In this document: piece by piece, positions 35,877 to 45,111 of the stretch
Layout of the letters: the number at the start of each line of letters is the position of its first letter
Position numbering within the stretch: position 1 is the stretch's first letter
The notes under the pieces: generated by a model
The model's database searches: none
Told to the model about the DNA's origin: nothing
Seen by the model: the letters and a program-made list of their open reading frames with translations, nothing else
Made by a program: the position numbers and the translations under genes
Assembly: GCA_964531675.1 (NCBI GenBank)
Contig: CAZHFW010000007.1
Location: forward strand, 71,427-135,426
Length of the DNA: 64,000 nucleotides
From: CAZHFW01 sp964531675
GTDB lineage: Bacteria; Planctomycetota; Phycisphaerae; Phycisphaerales; UBA1924
Direction: 5' to 3'

Positions 35877-37340
35877 GTGGACTATCAGGCGATCATCCCC
35901 GTCGCGCTGGACTGGACCCTCAGGCTCGGTCTGGTCGCGCACGTCATCTGGAGACGCCGCCCCGTCGCGACCAGCCTCGCCTGGATCGCCGTCGCCCTCT
36001 CGCTTCCGGTGGTCGGACTCATTCTCTACGTCCTGGTCGGCGAGACCCGCCTGGGCGAGCGTCGCGTGCAACGCCTCCGCCATCTCGTGACCGACCTGCT
36101 CAAGCCCGCCAAGGAACGCTGGGCCAAGTCCAACCTGGACTGGGATGTCTCCGCCTCAAACTTCGGCCTCATCGCGTCCTACGGCTCCGCCGCCTCGGGC
36201 ATCCCACCCCTCCGAGGCAATCACCTCGATCTCATCCACGACACCGACGAGTTCCTCAAGTCGCTCATCACCGCCATCGACCACGCCCGCCAGCACGTGC
36301 ACATCCAGACGTTCATCTGGATGCCCACCGGCGCGCCCCGCGAAGTCGCCGAAGCCTGCATCCGCGCCGCCAAGCGCGACGTCACGGTCCGTGTGCTCGT
36401 CGACGCCGTCGGCGCTCGCCCGTTCCTCCGCTCTGATCTCCCCGATCGCATGAAGGCCGCGGGCGTGAAGCTCGCGATCGCCCTTCCCGTGGGCATCTTC
36501 CGCGCCCTGCTCCTCCGCAGGTTGGACATCCGCAACCACCGCAAGATCGCGGTGATCGACGGCGCGCAGGCGTTCACCGGCAGCCACAACATCACCGACA
36601 CCACCTTCAAGGTCTCGCGCCGCCATGGCATCGGACCGTGGGTCGACGCCTCCGTGCGCGTCGACGGCGCCGCCGCCCAGGCGCTCCAGCTGGTCTTCCT
36701 CCACGACTGGCAGCAGGAGTGCGACGACGAGGACCGCGCCAGGCTCAACCTCGACGCCCTGGTCCCCGAGCTCCAGACTCCCGAGCAGGACGAGGCCATC
36801 ATCCAGATCATCCCCTCAGGCCCGGGCCAGGCTTCCGAAGCCACCGAGCAGGCCTTCCTGATGGCGATCTACGCCGCCCGCCAGGAGCTGGTCCTCACGA
36901 CGCCGTACTTCGCGCCAAGCGAGTCCATCGACGGCGCCCTCCGCGCCGCCGCCGCCCGAGGCGTGAAGGTCACGCTCGTCATGCCCAAGCGCTCCGACGC
37001 CTTCCTGGCCGCCGCCGCTGGCCGAGGCCACTTCCCCGGACTCCTCGACGCCGGCGTGCAGCTCCGCCTGTTCCGCAACGGCCTCCTGCACGCCAAGACC
37101 ATGACCGTCGATCGCCGCGTCGCCATGGTCGGCTCGGCCAACATCGACATGCGCTCGTTCCGCATCAACTTCGAGTCCAACCTGTTCATCGATGACCCGG
37201 AGTTCACCGCCAGGCTCCGGCGTCTCCAGCAGCAGTACATCACCGTCTCCGACTCGGTGAGCCGGGAGGCCTGGCATCGCCGGGCGACCCCCAAGCGCCT
37301 CATCGACAACGCCGCGGGCCTGCTCAGCCCGCTGCTGTGA
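35877..37340 (+). CDS. cls: Cardiolipin synthase
   Basis: 487 residues, phospholipase D superfamily. Two N-terminal membrane helices (about 4-20 and 32-54) and two HKD motifs are visible: His221-Lys223-Asp228 in NHRKIAVID and His405-Lys407-Asp412 in LHAKTMTVD, each followed by GS(H/A)NI. It condenses two phosphatidylglycerols into cardiolipin in the inner membrane. The GTG start is supported by the TAGACT box at 6-base spacing. It ends 5 bases from the stop of the convergent kinase gene. Confidence 0.9.
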   Translation: MDYQAIIPVALDWTLRLGLVAHVIWRRRPVATSLAWIAVALSLPVVGLILYVLVGETRLGERRVQRLRHLVTDLLKPAKERWAKSNLDWDVSASNFGLIASYGSAASGIPPLRGNHLDLIHDTDEFLKSLITAIDHARQHVHIQTFIWMPTGAPREVAEACIRAAKRDVTVRVLVDAVGARPFLRSDLPDRMKAAGVKLAIALPVGIFRALLLRRLDIRNHRKIAVIDGAQAFTGSHNITDTTFKVSRRHGIGPWVDASVRVDGAAAQALQLVFLHDWQQECDDEDRARLNLDALVPELQTPEQDEAIIQIIPSGPGQASEATEQAFLMAIYAARQELVLTTPYFAPSESIDGALRAAAARGVKVTLVMPKRSDAFLAAAAGRGHFPGLLDAGVQLRLFRNGLLHAKTMTVDRRVAMVGSANIDMRSFRINFESNLFIDDPEFTARLRRLQQQYITVSDSVSREAWHRRATPKRLIDNAAGLLSPLL

Positions 37341-37345
37341 GCCGC

Positions 37346-40033
37346 TCACTTCGCGCCCGCAGCCTTGAGCCGTTCCAGGATCGCGCGTGCGTCCTTGGTC
37401 CCCTGGTGATCCTCTCCCAGCACCTTGACGCGGATCTCGACCGACGCATTGGCCAGCGCCAGCGCTTCATCCAACCTTCCCTGCTTCTCGCGCACCTTGG
37501 CGAGCCAGATCTCCGTCGAAGAAACCGCGACATGATCGGGCCCGAGGATCTTCTTCTGCGACTCGAGGACGCTCACCATAATCGGATCCGCTTCGTCGAT
37601 CCTGCCGCGATCAAACAGCCAGCGTGCGTACCCGAACCGCGCCGCGTTCGACTCCGGATGATCCAGCCCGTTGAGCCCGACGGTGATCTCCACGCTCTTC
37701 TTGTACTGCTCTTCCGCTTCCGCGTGCTTCCCCCGCGCCGCCAGGCAGGACGCCAGCGAGTCGTGCAGCAGGCCCACGGTCTCGTGCTTCTCGCCAAGCT
37801 TGCGGATCCCCGCCTCCAGCGCCTCGCGGAAGATCGCCTCTGCATCCTCCAGGTGCCCGAGCTTCTGCCGCATCACGCCCAAGTTGGACATGTCGAAGAT
37901 GGTCGCCGGGTGATCCGGGCCATTGACCTTCTTGCGCAGCTCCACGACCTGCGTCATGGTCTTCTCCGCGCCCGCCACGTCCCCCGACTCGTACTCAAAG
38001 CCCGCCAGGTTCGACATCGCCAGCAGCACATCGGGATGCGTCGCGGGAAGGAGCCTCTGCCTCGTCGCGAGCACTTCCCGATAAAGAGGGCCGGCGCGGT
38101 CCATCTTCCCCTGATCGTGCAAGAGCACCGCCAGGTTCGTCATCGCCGCCAGGGTCTTGTTGCTCTCCGGACCGAACGCCTGACGGCAGGCCTCCAGCGC
38201 TTCCTCGTGGAGCTTCTCCGCGCCTTCAAGCTTGCCCGAGTTGCGCGCCGTCGCCGCTTGAGCACTCAGCGTCTCCGCGAACTCCGCAGCGTTGGCCCCG
38301 GTCGCCGCGAAGATCTCCGCAGCTTCCTTGAACATCGCCTCCGCGTCCGCCCACCGCGTCTGCCGGAACCGCACGCTCCCGAGCGCGTGCAGCGCCGCCG
38401 CGGTCTCCTTGCTCCGGGGATTAAGTGATCGCTGATGCGCCAGCACCGCCTCGAAGTGCTCCGACGCCTTGTCGAGCTCGCCCAGCGCCGCGTAGGTCTT
38501 GCCCACCGCGTCGTGCAGCGAAGAACGCACGCGAGGCCGATCCGCGAACGCCGCGTCGATCTCGCCCGCCGCCTTCCCGACCACCTCGCTCACCGTGATC
38601 TGCCGCCCCTGGGCTTCCTCGGGCGTCGCGCCCGAGAGCATCCGGTTGATCAAGAACTCGTTGATCGACTGCGCCGTCTTGGCCTCGTCGTCCGCACGGC
38701 TCTTCTCGCTCTCGGCGATCTGCGTCTGCTCTTCCGCGCGTTTGCGCTGCTCCACCGCCCGCGCCAATCCCACCGACGTGCCCACCACGCCCAGGATCAA
38801 CAGGAGCACCGCCGCCGACATCCCCGCGACCAGCCCCTTGTTCCGCTTGGCGAACTTGGTGAGCTGATACACCGTGCTCGGCGGGCGCGCCGCGATCGGC
38901 TCATCGTTCAAGTACCGCCCGATGTCCGCCGCCAGCTCCGACGCGGTCTGATACCGCCGCTCCCGATCCTTCTCCATCGCCTTGGCGACGATCGTCGACA
39001 CATCGCCCCGGCACGCACTCGCCACCGTCCCCAGCGCCGCCGGCTCCGCGTCCGCAATCACCCGCGCCGCTTCGATGATCGTTTTCCTCGACAGATCGTG
39101 CGGCAGCTTCCCCGCCAGAAGCTCATACAGAATCACGCCAAGCGTGTACACGTCCGATCTGGTGTCCAGCGCCTCCGGATCGCCCGCGACCTGCTCCGGG
39201 CTCATGTAAGGCAGCGTGCCCACGAGCTGCCCCGCGTCCGTCCGCGTGGTCGCCTTGATATCCGAGTCGGTCGCCCGCGCGATGCCGAAGTCCAGAATCT
39301 TGGGCTCGCCCTCGGGCGTGACCAGAATGTTGCCAGGCTTCAGATCCCGGTGAATCACGCCGCGCGCATGCGCGTGTTGCACCGCATCGCACACCTTCGC
39401 CAGCAGCGCAAGCCTCCCGCGCACGTCGAGCCTGGCCTGATCCGCGTACTCGGTCAGCGCCACGCCCCGCACGTACTCCATCGCGAAATACGGCGTGCGC
39501 ACGCCCGCCGACCCCGCCGGCGCCATCCCCGCTTCGTACACCTGCGCGATGCCCGGGTGCTGAAGCCTCCCCAGTACCTGCGATTCAAACTCGAACCGCT
39601 TGAGCAGCGATCCCACCATCAGCTCGGGACGAACCACCTTCAGCGCCACCGTCCGCTTGGGCTTCTCCTGCTCCGCCAGATACACGACGCCCATCCCGCC
39701 CTCGCCCAGCGTGCCCAGGATGCGATACGCCCCGATCCGCTCCACGCGCCCGCCCTCGGCAAGCTCGCGCTCCGTCAGCTTCTCCGATCCCGTTGCCGAC
39801 TCGAAGAGCTCCACCGACGTCGACGCAATCCCCGCCAGCGTCGGCTCGTCGTGCGCGCTCGACGCAGCCTCCGTGCCCGGCGCCAGCGTGGCCGACTCAA
39901 GCTGCGTAATCGCGCGGTCCACGTTCGTGCGCAATGTCGCGTCCGTGCCGCAGCGGGTCCGCAGGAACGCCTCGCGCTCCGCACCCGCCAGCCGCACCGC
40001 CTCTTTCGCGATCTCGAACGAATCTGAACGCAT
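37346..40033 (-). CDS. Ser/Thr protein kinase with TPR domain
   Basis: 895 residues from the ATG at 40033, which follows GGGAGGGG. The kinase domain (about 101-370) is complete: G-loop GEGGMGVV (110-117), Lys132 in VALKVV, HRDLKPGN (228-235), DFG (248-250) and GTLPYMSPEQVAG. One membrane helix (about 405-430) is followed by a coiled coil and a large TPR array of the kinesin-light-chain type (AGAEKTMTQVVELRKKVNGP, AIFREALEAGIRKLGEKHET). The kinase is predicted to be cytoplasmic and the TPRs extracytoplasmic, so the TPRs may sense a ligand. This layout is common in planctomycetes. Confidence 0.92.
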   Translation of the reverse strand: MRSDSFEIAKEAVRLAGAEREAFLRTRCGTDATLRTNVDRAITQLESATLAPGTEAASSAHDEPTLAGIASTSVELFESATGSEKLTERELAEGGRVERIGAYRILGTLGEGGMGVVYLAEQEKPKRTVALKVVRPELMVGSLLKRFEFESQVLGRLQHPGIAQVYEAGMAPAGSAGVRTPYFAMEYVRGVALTEYADQARLDVRGRLALLAKVCDAVQHAHARGVIHRDLKPGNILVTPEGEPKILDFGIARATDSDIKATTRTDAGQLVGTLPYMSPEQVAGDPEALDTRSDVYTLGVILYELLAGKLPHDLSRKTIIEAARVIADAEPAALGTVASACRGDVSTIVAKAMEKDRERRYQTASELAADIGRYLNDEPIAARPPSTVYQLTKFAKRNKGLVAGMSAAVLLLILGVVGTSVGLARAVEQRKRAEEQTQIAESEKSRADDEAKTAQSINEFLINRMLSGATPEEAQGRQITVSEVVGKAAGEIDAAFADRPRVRSSLHDAVGKTYAALGELDKASEHFEAVLAHQRSLNPRSKETAAALHALGSVRFRQTRWADAEAMFKEAAEIFAATGANAAEFAETLSAQAATARNSGKLEGAEKLHEEALEACRQAFGPESNKTLAAMTNLAVLLHDQGKMDRAGPLYREVLATRQRLLPATHPDVLLAMSNLAGFEYESGDVAGAEKTMTQVVELRKKVNGPDHPATIFDMSNLGVMRQKLGHLEDAEAIFREALEAGIRKLGEKHETVGLLHDSLASCLAARGKHAEAEEQYKKSVEITVGLNGLDHPESNAARFGYARWLFDRGRIDEADPIMVSVLESQKKILGPDHVAVSSTEIWLAKVREKQGRLDEALALANASVEIRVKVLGEDHQGTKDARAILERLKAAGAK

Positions 40034-40171
40034 GCCCCTCCCGCCCCGATCTTCGCGGCAGCCGCCGCCACCCCCATCTTGCACGACCGTTCGGATTCCG
40101 CAACCCGCCCAGCCGAGCCCCACGCAACCAGTTGTTATCGGACGTCTATGCCGTCCCGGACCCCCCAATGT

Positions 40172-40193
40172 CACGGAACCTGCCCGTTCCGTG
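40172..40193. promoter_or_regulatory. Inverted repeat upstream of SPFH-Arc operon
   Basis: CACGGAAC-ctgccc-GTTCCGTG is a perfect 8-base inverted repeat. A TGATATCA palindrome (40206-40213) overlapping a possible -10 (TATCAT, 40209-40214) follows. It could be an operator for the Arc-like protein encoded downstream. Confidence 0.4.
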
Positions 40194-40248
40194 TGCGTAT
40201 CAAAGTGATATCATTCCGATAGAGGCCCTGCCTGCTCCTGGAGGTTCC

Positions 40249-41142
40249 ATGACCATCGAAACCAATGCCAATCCCCGCAAAGGCGGCCCCGTCCTGGCCG
40301 CTGGTGTCGCCACCTTTGCCCTTCTGCTGGCGGTCGTCATCACCTGCGCCAGGCTCGACACCCACAACCCGTCCGTGATCTACCGAGGTCTGGCCATCGC
40401 TGGCGGCCTGGGCATGCTCGCGATCCTGGTCTTCCTCTTCGGACTGACCATCGTCGTCCCCAACGTCGCACGCGTCATCGTGCTCTTTGGCACCTACGTC
40501 GGCACCATCAAGACGCCGGGCTTCTGGTGGGTCAACCCCTTCACCACGCGCACCCAGGTCTCCCTCCGCACCCGCAACCGCGTCACGCCCACCATCAAGG
40601 TGAACGACGTCCGCGGCAACCCCATCGAGATCGCCGCGGTCGTCGTCTGGCAGGTCGTCGACACCGCCAAGGCCACCTTCGACGTCGACAGCTACCAGAC
40701 CTTCGTCGACACCCAGTGCGAGTCGGCGCTCCGCCACCTCGCCTCCATCTACCCCTACGACACCTCCACCGATCACGAGGTCTCGCTCCGCGGCTCGACC
40801 GACGACGTGAGCAAGGCCCTCACCGCCGAACTCCAGGAACGCGTCGCGCAGGCCGGCATCCACATCCAGGAAACCCGCCTCTCGCACCTGGCCTACGCCC
40901 CCGAGATCGCGGGCGCGATGCTCCGCCGTCAGCAGGCCGACGCGGTCGTCGCGGCCCGCTTCCGCATCGTCGAAGGCGCGGTGGGCATGGTTGAGTCCGC
41001 GCTGGAACATCTTGAGAAGGGCGGCAAGATCAACCTCGATGACGAGCGCAAGGCCGCCATGGTCTCCAACCTCATGGTCGTGCTCTGTGGCGAGCACGGC
41101 GCCCAACCCGTCGTGAACACCGGCACGCTCTACAACGGCTGA
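40249..41142 (+). CDS. SPFH/Band 7 domain membrane protein
   Basis: 297 residues from the ATG at 40249 after GGAGG. Two adjacent hydrophobic helices (about 16-36 and 46-70) precede an SPFH domain (about 80-270) with VIVLFGTYVGTIKTPGFWW, VNDVRGNPIEIAAVVVWQV and QAGIHIQETRLSHLAYAPEI. SPFH proteins form membrane-associated ring scaffolds or cages. An Arc-like gene 34 bases downstream is the usual companion of this subfamily. The frame extending back to 39934 was rejected because the Shine-Dalgarno site and domain begin here. Confidence 0.9.
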   Translation: MTIETNANPRKGGPVLAAGVATFALLLAVVITCARLDTHNPSVIYRGLAIAGGLGMLAILVFLFGLTIVVPNVARVIVLFGTYVGTIKTPGFWWVNPFTTRTQVSLRTRNRVTPTIKVNDVRGNPIEIAAVVVWQVVDTAKATFDVDSYQTFVDTQCESALRHLASIYPYDTSTDHEVSLRGSTDDVSKALTAELQERVAQAGIHIQETRLSHLAYAPEIAGAMLRRQQADAVVAARFRIVEGAVGMVESALEHLEKGGKINLDDERKAAMVSNLMVVLCGEHGAQPVVNTGTLYNG

Positions 41143-41176
41143 TCACCAACGCCAGCCCAAGGCAGGACGCCTCCCG

Positions 41177-41383
41177 ATGCCCCCCGAGGAACGCAAAGCT
41201 TTCCTGCTCCGCATCCCGCCGGAGCTCTGGGAACGCATCAACCGCGTCGCCCAGAGTGAGCTGCGCTCCGTGAACGCCCAGATCGAGTTCATGCTGCGTG
41301 AACAGCTCCGCGCCCGCGGCGCCGCTCCCCCGGAGCCCCCATCGGGAGCCCCTCCTCAGGATCACTCGTCCTTGCCGACGTAG
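41177..41383 (+). CDS. Arc-like ribbon-helix-helix DNA-binding protein
   Basis: 68 residues. FLLRIPPELWERINRVAQSE followed by LRSVNAQIEFMLREQLR is the classic Arc/MetJ ribbon-helix-helix pattern: a beta-strand for DNA contact, then two helices. The C-terminus is a Pro-rich tail. It lies in an operon with the SPFH gene. It likely represses its own operon, perhaps through the inverted repeat at 40172-40193. The last 22 bases overlap the end of the convergent ChaN gene. Confidence 0.8.
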   Translation: MPPEERKAFLLRIPPELWERINRVAQSELRSVNAQIEFMLREQLRARGAAPPEPPSGAPPQDHSSLPT

Positions 41384-42357
41384 ACCACAAAGTCCCCGCG
41401 CTCGCGGTCTTCGCTCCGGAGCGTCTCCGAAGAAGCATCCACCACGCTGATGATCACGACCTTGGTCCCAGGCTTGAGCTTGCCCAGCGCCTGAACCAGG
41501 CCACCCGAAAAGTCCGAGTGGAACCGCCCGACCACGTGCACCACCGGCGTGCCGTCACGTTCAATCCCGCGTGCGATCGACTCGGCCATCGTCCAGTCCC
41601 AGAGCGATTGCGCCCGGAAGCCCGAGTCGAGCCTCTTCTTGAGCTGTTCGGGCGTCTCTTCCTTCTTCGGCCCGCCGTGAGACGCCATCGCGGGATCGGA
41701 CATGATCGCGTCGTAGTCCGTGCGGTACTTCCCGGTCGGGAGCTCGTCGGGAATGCGGAACAGCCGGCGCTGCTCGTCGGTGAGCGAGCGGAGCTTCTCA
41801 TACGACTCCTTGCTCGCAGCGGTCACATACGTCCGCGGCGCGTTGGACGCGATCACCGGCCTGTTGTGCGTCTTGGCGCTCTGCACCATCGCGCGATGTC
41901 CGGGCGGATAGATCGCGTCGCTGGTGCGCCGGGTCGCCTTCAGGAAGCCGTTCTCATCTACGAGCCCGCGGAGATAGTCATCCACCCGCGCCTGCTCGTC
42001 GCGGTTGAAGAACTCCATGCTCAGCACCGCGCGGTCGCGCCGCGCCAGCACGTCAGTCCACACTTCCGCGCGCAGCGCCAGCCCGAGCGGATGCCCATGG
42101 TTCTCGCCGATGATCACCGCGTCCGCACCCGCCGCGGCGCTGATCATGCTCTCCCATGAGACGACGCTCCCGTCGCTCCCGCGGAACAGCTTCAGCTCGC
42201 GGGCCTGCTTGCCCAGGGAGGGGTCGGCGATCGTGAGCGCCTTGGTGGGCTGATCGACGGGCGCTGGCGTCGATGCACAGCCCGTGATCCCCGCGGAGGC
42301 GATCACCAGAAGGCTCATCATCAATCCGCCCGCCAGCCGGTTGGGGTGCTTCTTCAT
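41362..42357 (-). CDS. ChaN family lipoprotein
   Basis: 331 residues. The signal peptide ends at the lipobox GITGC (Cys27). The body is a ChaN/haem-regulated lipoprotein fold: AVIIGENHGHPLGLALRAEV near the start, VLSMEFFNRDEQARVDDYL, then SIARGIERDGTPVVHVVGRFHSDF near the end. Members are linked to iron or haem uptake, but no such genes lie nearby. A TAGGCT hexamer lies 9 bases before the ATG. The convergent Arc-like gene overlaps its 3' end by 22 bases. Confidence 0.83.
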   Translation of the reverse strand: MKKHPNRLAGGLMMSLLVIASAGITGCASTPAPVDQPTKALTIADPSLGKQARELKLFRGSDGSVVSWESMISAAAGADAVIIGENHGHPLGLALRAEVWTDVLARRDRAVLSMEFFNRDEQARVDDYLRGLVDENGFLKATRRTSDAIYPPGHRAMVQSAKTHNRPVIASNAPRTYVTAASKESYEKLRSLTDEQRRLFRIPDELPTGKYRTDYDAIMSDPAMASHGGPKKEETPEQLKKRLDSGFRAQSLWDWTMAESIARGIERDGTPVVHVVGRFHSDFSGGLVQALGKLKPGTKVVIISVVDASSETLRSEDRERGDFVVYVGKDE

Positions 42358-42366
42358 GGGGAAGGG

Positions 42367-42372
42367 AGCCTA
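42367..42372 (-). promoter_or_regulatory. -10-like TAGGCT of ChaN gene
   Basis: TAGGCT on the minus strand ends 9 bases before the ATG at 42357; no clear Shine-Dalgarno site. Confidence 0.4.
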
Positions 42373-42440
42373 CCACCGCAGCCCTCCGACCAGGGGGCCT
42401 TCGCGCCCGCATCGGCCGGCCCGGCGTCACTTCCAAAAGC

Positions 42441-42464
42441 GAAAAACGGCCCTTGCGGGGCCGT
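42441..42464 (-). terminator. Intrinsic terminator behind tRNA-Ala
   Basis: A 7-base stem (ACGGCCC at 42446-42452 with GGGCCGT at 42458-42464) is followed on the minus strand by a T-rich run (TTTTTCGCTTTT including the last stem base). It lies 16 bases beyond the tRNA 3' end. Confidence 0.75.
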
Positions 42465-42480
42465 CTTTCGTCGACTCAAG

Positions 42481-42555
42481 TGGAGGCAAGGGGACTCGAA
42501 CCCCTGACCTCATCCATGCCATGGATGCGCTCTACCAAAACTGAGCTATGCCCCC
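42481..42555 (-). tRNA. tRNA-Ala, anticodon GGC
   Basis: The minus strand folds as a complete cloverleaf. The acceptor stem is GGGGGCA/TGCCTCC with discriminator A. The anticodon stem CATCC/GGATG holds the loop ATGGCAT (anticodon GGC). The T arm is AGGGG-TTCGAGT-CCCCT. The G3:U70 wobble pair, the alanine identity element, is visible. CCA is not encoded. An intrinsic terminator follows. Confidence 0.95.
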
Positions 42556-42660
42556 AATAAAAACCAGGGCTTCCACATTGTCGTCCGGCGTTCCGCCGGG
42601 TCTCGGTCCAACCGTCGGCGTTTGGGGCCGACCGGTTGAGCCGCGGGGTGAATGGTAGAA

Positions 42661-42670
42661 CCCCCCCCCC
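42661..42670. repeat. Run of ten cytosines
   Basis: C10 on the plus strand (G10 on the coding strand) lies 40 bases behind the ppk1 stop and before the tRNA gene. It is the longest homopolymer I noticed here and could be slippage-prone. Confidence 0.9.
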
Positions 42671-42710
42671 TCTGGTCAAGCTGGCCCAGGTCGAAGGGCT
42701 CCCAGGGGGG

Positions 42711-44990
42711 TCAGCCCTCCCGATCGGCCTCGGCGTCGGCCATCAGCGACCCGAAGGTGCCCAGAGCCTCGACGGAATCGGCCTTGGCGTCCTTGGGCGT
42801 GCGTCGCTGGGCGTAATCCCCATCGGGCAGCAGGTCCCACGCCTGGCGGTGGTCCGCCAGGTTGATCTCGATGATCCGCAGGAGCTTCCGCCGCGCCTCG
42901 GGGCTTCGCACCGGGCACGCCGCCTCCACGCGGTTGGACAGGTTGCGGTACATCCAGTCGGCGCTGGAGATGTACCACTCGCCGTCGATGGGGTCTTCCG
43001 CGCCGGCCCCGAAGTGGAAGATCCGCGAGTGCTCGAGGAACCGTCCCACGATGGAGACGACCTTGATGTTCTCCGAGAGCCCGGGCACGCCCGGCCTCAG
43101 GCAGCAGAACCCGCGCACGATCAGCGTGATCCGCACCCCGGCCCGCGACGCCTCGTAGAGCTTCTCGGTGATCTGCGGATCCTCGAGCGAGTTGATCTTG
43201 GCCACCATCCGACCATGCGGCGGCAGCTCCGGGTGATCGCTCGACGCGTCCACGCCGATCTTCGCCGCAGCCTTGGCCCGCCGCTGCGCCACCGCGATCT
43301 CCTGGTCCATGAGCTGGTTGAACCGGTCACGCATGTTTACCGGCGCCACCAGCAGATGCTGGTACGACTGCGTCGCCGCGTAACCCGTCAGGTAGTTGAA
43401 CAGGTTCACCAGATCCGAGGTGATCCCCGGATCGCACGTCAACAGGCCCACGTCGGTGTACAGCTGGGCTGTCTTGGGGTGGTAGTTGCCCGTTCCGATG
43501 TGCGCGTAGCACCGCAGCCCGTTGCGTTCCTTGCGGACCACGAGCGAGGTCTTGCAGTGCGTCTTGAGCCCGACCACGCCGTAGGCCACGTGCACACCCG
43601 CGCGCTCGAGCTGCCGCGCGAACTTCACGTTCCGGCTCTCATCGAACCGCGCCCGCAGCTCCACCAGGCACGCCACGGTCTTGCCCGACTCGGCCGCCCT
43701 GATCAGGCTCTCGATGAAGGGTGAGTCCGGGCTCGTGCGGTACAGCGTCTGCTTGATCGCGACCACCGCGGGATCCTCGGCCGCCGCCCGCACGAAACGC
43801 TCCACCGACGCGTGGAAGCTCTCGTACGGATGGTGCAGCAGGATGTCCTGCTTGCGGATCGCCGCGAAGAAGTTGGCCTCGCCGCTCTGCGAAGACTTGC
43901 TGCTCTCGGCGATGAGCCGGCGCGGAATCACCGGCCTCCAGGGCTTGTGCTTCAGCTCGGGCCGGTCCAGATCCGCGACCTCGGAAAGATCGTTGTACTC
44001 GATCAGCCCGGGAAGCTCGTAGACGTCCGTCGCGTCCAGGTTCAGGCGGTCCTGCAGACGGCGCAGCATCGAGGGCGCCGGATCAGGCTCGATCTCGAGC
44101 CGGACCGCGCGGGCGAACTTGCGCGCCTTGAGGTCCTCTTCCACCGACTGCAGCAGGTCGACGGTCTCGAAGTCGTCACGCTGGATACCCGCCGAACGCG
44201 TCACGCGGAAGTGCACGTGATGGTTCAGTTCCATCCCCGGAAACAGATCGTCGAGGTTGTTCTTGATGATGTGGTCGAGCGAGATCAGGCGCACCTCGCC
44301 CTTCTCGCTGTGCCCGTTGGCCCCGCGCGAGATCTGCACGTAGCGCTTCATCGCGCCCGGGATCTTCACGCGCGCAAACAGAGGCTCGCCTTCCTCATCG
44401 TCGGGCTTCCGCGGATCCCGCAGCAGCACGCCCAGGTTCTCCGAGAGGTTCGAGATGAACGGGAAGCGGTGCCCCGCGTCCACCGCCAGAGGCGTCAGCG
44501 CCGGGAAGACGTTGTCCCGATACCAGCGCTCCACCCATTCCTTGTCGCCCTTCTCCAGGTCGGTCCAGCGCAGGATGAAGATCCCCTGCCGCGCCAGATC
44601 GGGAAGGATGTGCTGGGAGTAGATCAGCGCCTGCTCGGCTTGCAGGTCGAGTACCACCTTGCGGATCGCGCTGAGCTGCTGCCGCGGCGTCAACCCATCG
44701 GGCGAGCGGGTGTCCACCCCGGCATGCATCTGCCGGCGGATCAGCCCGACACGCTTCATGAAGAACTCGTCCAGGTTGGACGAGAAGATCGACAGGAACC
44801 GCACCCGCTCGAGCAGCGGCATGCGCTCGTCGGCCGCCTGCGCCAGCACCCGGCGATTGAACTCAAGCCACGACAGGTCGCGGTTGAACGTCCGGGGTCC
44901 GTCAAAGTCCGTCACGTCAGCGCCCGCCAAGCCCTTGATCGGGGGGCGCGGTTCGAGCGGTCCGGGATTGTGCTTCGGTGAGGCCGACAT
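42711..44990 (-). CDS. ppk: Polyphosphate kinase 1
   Basis: 759 residues from the ATG at 44990. It reversibly transfers the gamma-phosphate of ATP to polyphosphate. The N-terminal domain (NRDLSWLEFNRRVLAQA, FLSIFSSNLDEFFMKRVG) and two catalytic domains are clear. The phosphorylated-His region reads GVVGLKTHCKTSLV, followed by CYAHIGTGNYHPKTAQLYTD; the C-terminal lobe has YISSADWMYRNLSNRVEA. Length and order match PPK1. Earlier in-frame starts give no family sequence. It is probably transcribed separately from the PTPS gene 121 bases upstream. Confidence 0.95.
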   Translation of the reverse strand: MSASPKHNPGPLEPRPPIKGLAGADVTDFDGPRTFNRDLSWLEFNRRVLAQAADERMPLLERVRFLSIFSSNLDEFFMKRVGLIRRQMHAGVDTRSPDGLTPRQQLSAIRKVVLDLQAEQALIYSQHILPDLARQGIFILRWTDLEKGDKEWVERWYRDNVFPALTPLAVDAGHRFPFISNLSENLGVLLRDPRKPDDEEGEPLFARVKIPGAMKRYVQISRGANGHSEKGEVRLISLDHIIKNNLDDLFPGMELNHHVHFRVTRSAGIQRDDFETVDLLQSVEEDLKARKFARAVRLEIEPDPAPSMLRRLQDRLNLDATDVYELPGLIEYNDLSEVADLDRPELKHKPWRPVIPRRLIAESSKSSQSGEANFFAAIRKQDILLHHPYESFHASVERFVRAAAEDPAVVAIKQTLYRTSPDSPFIESLIRAAESGKTVACLVELRARFDESRNVKFARQLERAGVHVAYGVVGLKTHCKTSLVVRKERNGLRCYAHIGTGNYHPKTAQLYTDVGLLTCDPGITSDLVNLFNYLTGYAATQSYQHLLVAPVNMRDRFNQLMDQEIAVAQRRAKAAAKIGVDASSDHPELPPHGRMVAKINSLEDPQITEKLYEASRAGVRITLIVRGFCCLRPGVPGLSENIKVVSIVGRFLEHSRIFHFGAGAEDPIDGEWYISSADWMYRNLSNRVEAACPVRSPEARRKLLRIIEINLADHRQAWDLLPDGDYAQRRTPKDAKADSVEALGTFGSLMADAEADREG

Positions 44991-45111
44991 CGTCTCTTTC
45001 TTCCGCAGGCAGACACACAACGCCGCTCGGAACCTGCCGGTTCCGGCGTACTCATCTCTGAATCGGCATCGTTTGCCACCCACCCGCGTCAGGCGAAGGG
45101 TTTTCGGTCGC

